Shown in pieces: positions 60,651-64,000 of a stretch of 64,000 nucleotides of DNA; position 1 is the stretch's first letter, and each line of letters opens with the position of its first letter. This DNA is from Actinomycetota bacterium (GTDB lineage: Bacteria; Actinomycetota; Actinomycetes; Streptosporangiales; Streptosporangiaceae). Both the position numbers and the translations under genes were made by a program. The stretch is taken from positions 42,835 to 106,834 of the forward strand of contig PMSU01000098.1 in the NCBI GenBank assembly GCA_003168255.1. Reading direction: 5' to 3'. The notes under the pieces are model-generated. The model was not told where the DNA came from, did no database searches, and saw only the letters and a program-made list of their open reading frames with translations.

Positions 60651-61685
60651 CTAGTCCCATACCGGCATCTCGTCCGTCGGCGGCACGCTGACCTCGGTCA
60701 CCCGGTTCCGGTAGCTCACCGTGGCGGTCTGCCCGCCGTTCCGGATCCGGACGATGACCTCTTCGGTGTTGTGCGGCTCGCCGGGGTCGTATCCGTGCGC
60801 CCAGGTGGCGAACGCGCGGATCGGGCCGGAGTGCGTCGCGGCGATGATGCGGGCGCCTGGCGACTCCTCGATCAGCCGGTTGATCCCGCGCCAGAATCGC
60901 CGGACGCAGGACTGCGGGGATTCGAAGTACATCAGCGGGACCGTCAGCCAGGTCTGGATCGGGTCGCCGCCGCCGAGCTGGGTCCGGTAGAAACGGTCGA
61001 TCTCCACCAGCCAGCGCGGCCGGTCGCCCACGGCCATCCGTTCCAGCTTCTCCATCAGCGCCTGGTACTGCCGGAAGGCCGCGGTGATATCGCGGGTGCC
61101 GTCAGGTGTCCAGACCTGAAAGTTGGCCAGCTCGGGCATCGTGTCCGGGCCGGTGATCTCGGCCTCGCGGCCGAACTGGTCAAGGCCGTCGAGCAGGCCG
61201 CGGCGGATCTGCTCGGCCGTCTGCCTGGCCCGGTTGGTATCGGCGCACACGATGCGCATCTTGGGCCAGGGCCGCAGTGACTTGGCCAGGCTGTGCCCGC
61301 GCTGGTGTGACTGCCAGCCGCCCATCGGGGTGAGTCCCGCGTCGGTGGAGTAGCCCTGGGTGATGCCGTGCCGGATGAGCCGGATCTCCGTCGTGTAGGC
61401 GTCCAGCTCGCGCCGCTCGGGCGGCGGGGCGATCTCGTGGCTGCGCGTCACCGCCGCGTACTCGGGGGCGAAGCGCTCGTTATCCACCTCGAGCAGCGCC
61501 GAGCGGCGTTGCGCCGAGCCGGTGTCCTGGCGGTCGCGAAAGCGGCGAAGGTACAGCGGCGTGGCTGGGTCGTCGGAGCCGTCGGAGCTGTCGCCGACGG
61601 TGGCGTTGCGCTGCCGCTCGGTGTACCTGGCGAGATAGAGCGGGGCGTCAGTCCGGTCAGTCCGCCGGAACTCGGTGGCGCTCAT
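60651..61685 (-). CDS. Histidine phosphatase (phosphoglycerate mutase-like) with N-terminal extension
   Basis: A 344-aa protein. The catalytic RHG motif is at 105-107 ([12 protein letters not shown]), the second histidine is in [14 protein letters not shown], and a conserved Arg is in [14 protein letters not shown]. The first ~100 residues are an unusual extension with two copies of a (A/T)PLYL(A/R)R(Y/F) motif: [15 protein letters not shown] and [17 protein letters not shown] 61685 overlaps the upstream dioxygenase stop (ATGA). Its place inside a meta-cleavage operon suggests dephosphorylation of an aryl phosphate or phosphorylated intermediate; this is inference. Confidence 0.85.
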   Translation of the reverse strand: MSATEFRRTDRTDAPLYLARYTERQRNATVGDSSDGSDDPATPLYLRRFRDRQDTGSAQRRSALLEVDNERFAPEYAAVTRSHEIAPPPERRELDAYTTEIRLIRHGITQGYSTDAGLTPMGGWQSHQRGHSLAKSLRPWPKMRIVCADTNRARQTAEQIRRGLLDGLDQFGREAEITGPDTMPELANFQVWTPDGTRDITAAFRQYQALMEKLERMAVGDRPRWLVEIDRFYRTQLGGGDPIQTWLTVPLMYFESPQSCVRRFWRGINRLIEESPGARIIAATHSGPIRAFATWAHGYDPGEPHNTEEVIVRIRNGGQTATVSYRNRVTEVSVPPTDEMPVWD

Positions 61686-62599
61686 GAGTGGACCGTGAAG
61701 AAGCGCTCGTTGACCTCGCGGTCGTAGTAGAAGATCGCGCGGCCCATCTCCTCTTCCGTCCACGTGATGGGCTCGAAGTCCGGGTCGACCCAGTAGCCGC
61801 CGGTGAACATCTCGTTGCGGTTGCCCACCGGATCGAAGAAGTAGACGGTGTATCCGCGGGTGACACCGTGCCTGGTGGGCGCGATTTCGATGGTGACGCC
61901 GTTGAATGCCAGCTGGTCGGCGGCGTCGCGCACGGCGTTCCAGTCGTCCAGCCAGAACGCGAAGTGATGCAGCGCGCCGTTGGGCCCGGTGACGATCGCG
62001 ATGTCGTGCGGCGTGTGCGAGCGTTCCATCCAGGTCGCGAGCTGGTGACCGTCATTGGCGATGATCTGCTCGGTGAGCCGGAAATCGAGCACCGAGGTAA
62101 AGAACGCCGTCGCGGCCTCGACGTCCTCGGCCATGATGAAGATGTGGTCAAGCCGCGGCGGGGCGATGCCGACGAGGTTCCCTGGCCGGGGCGGCGGGTT
62201 GAACAGCGGCAGCATGTTGCCGACCTTCTCCATGCCGTACACCAGCTCGACGGTGTGGCCAGAGGGGGTATCGAAGCGGATCGCCTCACCCCAGCCGGGA
62301 CCGAGTTCTCCTTTGCTGTACCGCTTCACGACGGCGCCGGCTGCCTCCACCCGCTGGGTGTAATGATCGAGGTCGTCCTGCTGCGCGACCTTGAAGGACA
62401 TGTGGTCCAGGCCGTACGTCGGCGCCTGTCGCAGCACCACCGAATGGTGCTCGTGCTCATCCCAGCACTTGAGGAAGACGCGCCCGTCCTCGTGCGCGGT
62501 CTCGATCAGGCCCAGGACCTCGGTGTAGTAGGCCGTGCACAGCTCGAGATCCGGGACGCGGATCTGCACGTGCTGTAGGCGGAGGATGCGATCAGACAC
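61682..62599 (-). CDS. Catechol 2,3-dioxygenase (type I extradiol), copy 1
   Basis: Two-domain VOC-fold extradiol dioxygenase, 305 aa. Fe(II) ligands fit XylE: His152 (PPRLDHIFIM), His211 or 212 (GALHHFAFWLDDW) and Glu263 (NRNEMFTGGY). His244 and Tyr253 in PTRHGVTRGYTVYFFDP correspond to second-sphere catalytic residues. GTG 62599 follows GAGGGG; 10 bp separate it from the paralogue upstream. Cleaves catechol or methylcatechol to the semialdehyde oxidised by the DmpC-like enzyme. Confidence 0.93.
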   Translation of the reverse strand: MSDRILRLQHVQIRVPDLELCTAYYTEVLGLIETAHEDGRVFLKCWDEHEHHSVVLRQAPTYGLDHMSFKVAQQDDLDHYTQRVEAAGAVVKRYSKGELGPGWGEAIRFDTPSGHTVELVYGMEKVGNMLPLFNPPPRPGNLVGIAPPRLDHIFIMAEDVEAATAFFTSVLDFRLTEQIIANDGHQLATWMERSHTPHDIAIVTGPNGALHHFAFWLDDWNAVRDAADQLAFNGVTIEIAPTRHGVTRGYTVYFFDPVGNRNEMFTGGYWVDPDFEPITWTEEEMGRAIFYYDREVNERFFTVHS

Positions 62600-62609
62600 G
62601 TCCAGCCCC

Positions 62610-63521
62610 TCAGGTGTGGAAACGCAGGAAGCGCTCGGCGATGACGTTCTCGTAGTAGAACAGACCGCGGCCAAACTGCTCCTCGGTCCAGGTGATGCTG
62701 GGAAAATCCGGATCGGGGGAGTAGCCGCCGGTGAAGACCTCGTTCCGGATCCCGAGCGGGTCGAAGAAGTAGATGGTGTTGCCCCGGGTCAGGCCGTGCC
62801 GGGTCGGGCCCTGGTCAATCTGCACCCCGTTGTAGGCGAGGATGTCGGCTGCCTTGCGCACGTGATCCCAGTCGTCCAGCCAGAACGCGAAATGGTGCAA
62901 CGCGCCGTTCGGGCCGTTGACGATTGCCACGTCGTGCGGAGAGTGCGAACGCTCCATCCAGACACCCAGCTTGTGACCGTTGGCGTCGATTACCTGCTCC
63001 GTCATCCGGAAGCCGAGGACGTCGGAGAAGAAGGTGTGCGCCTCACCGACTTCCTCGGCGTTGATGAGCAGGTGATCGATGCGTGGCGGCGCGATGCCGG
63101 GCAGGGTGGGCGGCGGTACCGGTGACGGGTTGTGCTTGCCGAGCACGTTGCCGGTCTTCTCTAGGTCCCAGACGAGTTCCATCGTCTGGCCCGAGGGGAT
63201 CTCGAACCGGATCGACTCACCCTGACCGACCGATTCGCCCTTGGAGATCCGCTGGACGTGACAGCCGTAATCCTCCAGCGACTTCTCCAGGACGTGCAGG
63301 TCATCTTCGGCCTCGACCCGGAAGGAGAACAGGTCCATCCCGATGCGGGAGTCGGACCGAAGCCGGACCGAATGATGATCCTCCTCGTCCCAGCACTTGA
63401 GGTAGACGGCGTCGGAATCGCGGTGCGCGACGCTCAGGCCGAGCACGCCGGTGTAGTAGGCGGTCGACAGCTCGAGATCCGGAGTCCGGACATCAACGTG
63501 AGCCAGCCTGAGTACTCCCAT
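62610..63521 (-). CDS. Catechol 2,3-dioxygenase (type I extradiol), copy 2
   Basis: A 303-aa paralogue of the next gene, with the same ligands in PPRIDHLLIN, GALHHFAFWLDDW and IRNEVFTGGY and the PTRHGLTRGNTIYFFDP motif, where Asn replaces the Tyr-adjacent residue. ATG 63521 has AGGGAGA upstream. First gene of the lower-pathway operon, driven by a divergent promoter. Two tandem copies suggest division of labour between unsubstituted and substituted catechols, or a heteromer. Confidence 0.92.
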   Translation of the reverse strand: MGVLRLAHVDVRTPDLELSTAYYTGVLGLSVAHRDSDAVYLKCWDEEDHHSVRLRSDSRIGMDLFSFRVEAEDDLHVLEKSLEDYGCHVQRISKGESVGQGESIRFEIPSGQTMELVWDLEKTGNVLGKHNPSPVPPPTLPGIAPPRIDHLLINAEEVGEAHTFFSDVLGFRMTEQVIDANGHKLGVWMERSHSPHDVAIVNGPNGALHHFAFWLDDWDHVRKAADILAYNGVQIDQGPTRHGLTRGNTIYFFDPLGIRNEVFTGGYSPDPDFPSITWTEEQFGRGLFYYENVIAERFLRFHT

Positions 63522-63552
63522 GTCGGTCTCCCTCATAGCTCGCCTCGGCCTC

Positions 63553-63581
63553 TTGACGTTGACGCTAACCCTCAGTAGCGT
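63553..63581 (+). promoter_or_regulatory. Promoter for the right-edge gene
   Basis: TTGACG (63553-63558) and TAGCGT (63576-63581) with a 17-bp spacer, about 42 bp before ATG 63623. Confidence 0.6.
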
Positions 63582-63591
63582 TCCATGTAAA
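63562..63591 (-). promoter_or_regulatory. Divergent promoter for the lower-pathway operon
   Basis: On the minus strand, TTTACA and TAGCGT lie 18 bp apart, overlapping the plus-strand promoter back to back. Confidence 0.5.
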
Positions 63592-63599
63592 GGACAGGC

Positions 63600-63616
63600 G
63601 TTCCAGATAGGGGAAC
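63600..63616. promoter_or_regulatory. IclR-type operator candidate, lower-pathway region
   Basis: GTTCC-AGATAGG-GGAAC, a perfect 5-7-5 inverted repeat. A weaker copy (GTTCC-ATGTAAA-GGACA) lies at 63580-63596, about two helical turns upstream and over the minus-strand -35. Confidence 0.5.
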
Positions 63617-63622
63617 ACGCAC

Positions 63623-64000
63623 ATGAGATCCCCCGAAGACATGCGGACGGCGGTGGCCGGCTATGTCCACGAGGTCCACCGGGCCTACGTCGACCAGGCG
63701 CTGACTTTCGTTCCCGGCGTCCGCGGCGCGATGCCGCTGATGTCGGGCAAGCGGCTCACCGTGGCAGCCGTGGGCACCCGTAACCTGCACCTGCTGGCGA
63801 CGGCGGAGTCGCTCGGGCCGCTGCACGGTCCGGAGGTGGCAATCGACGCCGATTTCGGCGGTGTCGAGTGGCAACTGCGGTTCTTCGACCCGGTCGTGCT
63901 GCCCGCCCTCGCGCTCATCGACGAGCGAGACGGCCCTGCCTTCGACGAGATCCGCCACGCGCTGGGCATCGGCACCGTCATTTATCACTTTGTGGCCCAG
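63623..64000 (+). CDS. Unknown protein, 5' part only (runs off the window)
   Basis: An open frame from ATG 63623 to the window end, at least 126 residues: MRSPEDMRTAVAGYVHEVHR, then YVDQALTFVPGVRGAMPLMS, later EVAIDADFGGVEWQLRFFDP and IRHALGIGTVIYHFVAQ. It has AGGGGAAC upstream of the start, and its own promoter and operator. Not in the ORF track because it lacks a stop. I do not recognise the family. Shared control with the extradiol dioxygenases places it in the aromatic regulon. Confidence 0.7.
   Translation, partial: MRSPEDMRTAVAGYVHEVHRAYVDQALTFVPGVRGAMPLMSGKRLTVAAVGTRNLHLLATAESLGPLHGPEVAIDADFGGVEWQLRFFDPVVLPALALIDERDGPAFDEIRHALGIGTVIYHFVAQ

Overview
The window is high-GC DNA from the chromosome of an actinomycete. 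The evidence is strong third-position GC bias, many GTG and TTG starts, leaderless-looking promoters, an HrdB/SigA-type sigma factor with a long acidic N-terminus, and actinobacterial marker families (DUF397, DUF3043, DUF7455, PspAA/PspAB, F420-type LLM oxidoreductase). Conserved marker genes place it in Actinomycetota, but family or genus cannot be fixed from sequence reading alone. No tRNA, rRNA or CRISPR array was recognised.

Layout. (1) 0-14.7 kb: core information block with a PAS/GAF/PP2C phosphatase, the principal sigma factor with a strong terminator, a DUF7455 protein, topoisomerase IV-type subunits B and A around a TIGR01777 epimerase, then an SDR and a PfkB kinase. (2) 15-20.7 kb: accessory segment with MarR, a YczE-like membrane protein and an LLM oxidoreductase, then a patch of 19-bp repeats. 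One repeat cluster is interrupted by a 778-bp DinB-carrying element with 20-bp terminal inverted repeats and CTAG on both sides. An IS5-type transposase remnant and an ECF sigma/anti-sigma pair follow. (3) 20.8-36.1 kb: conserved actinobacterial block with DUF3043, pspA-pspAA-htpX-pspAB, erpA, an adenosine-kinase-like gene, psuK-psuG, a secreted sedolisin, ctaG, tusA and cytochrome oxidase ctaC-ctaD-ctaF. (4) 36.7-43.8 kb: DUF397 and an ATP-binding protein, a two-component system, and a four-gene ABC exporter operon. (5) 43.8-64 kb: an aromatic catabolic island that runs off the right edge.

The island is the most interesting part. It holds a toluene-4-monooxygenase-type operon (tmoABCDE order, no reductase), 4-oxalocrotonate tautomerase, an IclR regulator, and a split PEP-synthase-like pair (358 + 602 aa). 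The pair resembles phenylphosphate synthase of anaerobic phenol degraders and the cresol-phosphorylating CreHI of Corynebacterium. After it come a Rieske oxygenase, a small CxxC protein and a DLH-like hydrolase. On the opposite strand is a meta-cleavage lower pathway: two catechol 2,3-dioxygenases, a histidine phosphatase, acylating acetaldehyde dehydrogenase, 4-hydroxy-2-oxovalerate aldolase and 2-hydroxymuconic semialdehyde dehydrogenase. The working hypothesis is aerobic aromatic catabolism through a phosphorylated phenol: arene to phenol (Tmo), phenol to aryl phosphate (split PEP-synthase-like kinase), aryl phosphate to catechol (Rieske enzyme and/or phosphatase), then meta cleavage to acetyl-CoA and pyruvate. 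A shared inverted repeat GTYCC-N7-GGRAC occurs in all three control regions of the island, next to a Crp/GlxR-like site, and points to one IclR-centred regulon.

A second theme is many short GC-rich tandem repeats of 9-20 bp. Some are intergenic; others are translated as low-complexity linkers inside real proteins. There is also an interspersed palindromic repeat family with three full copies.
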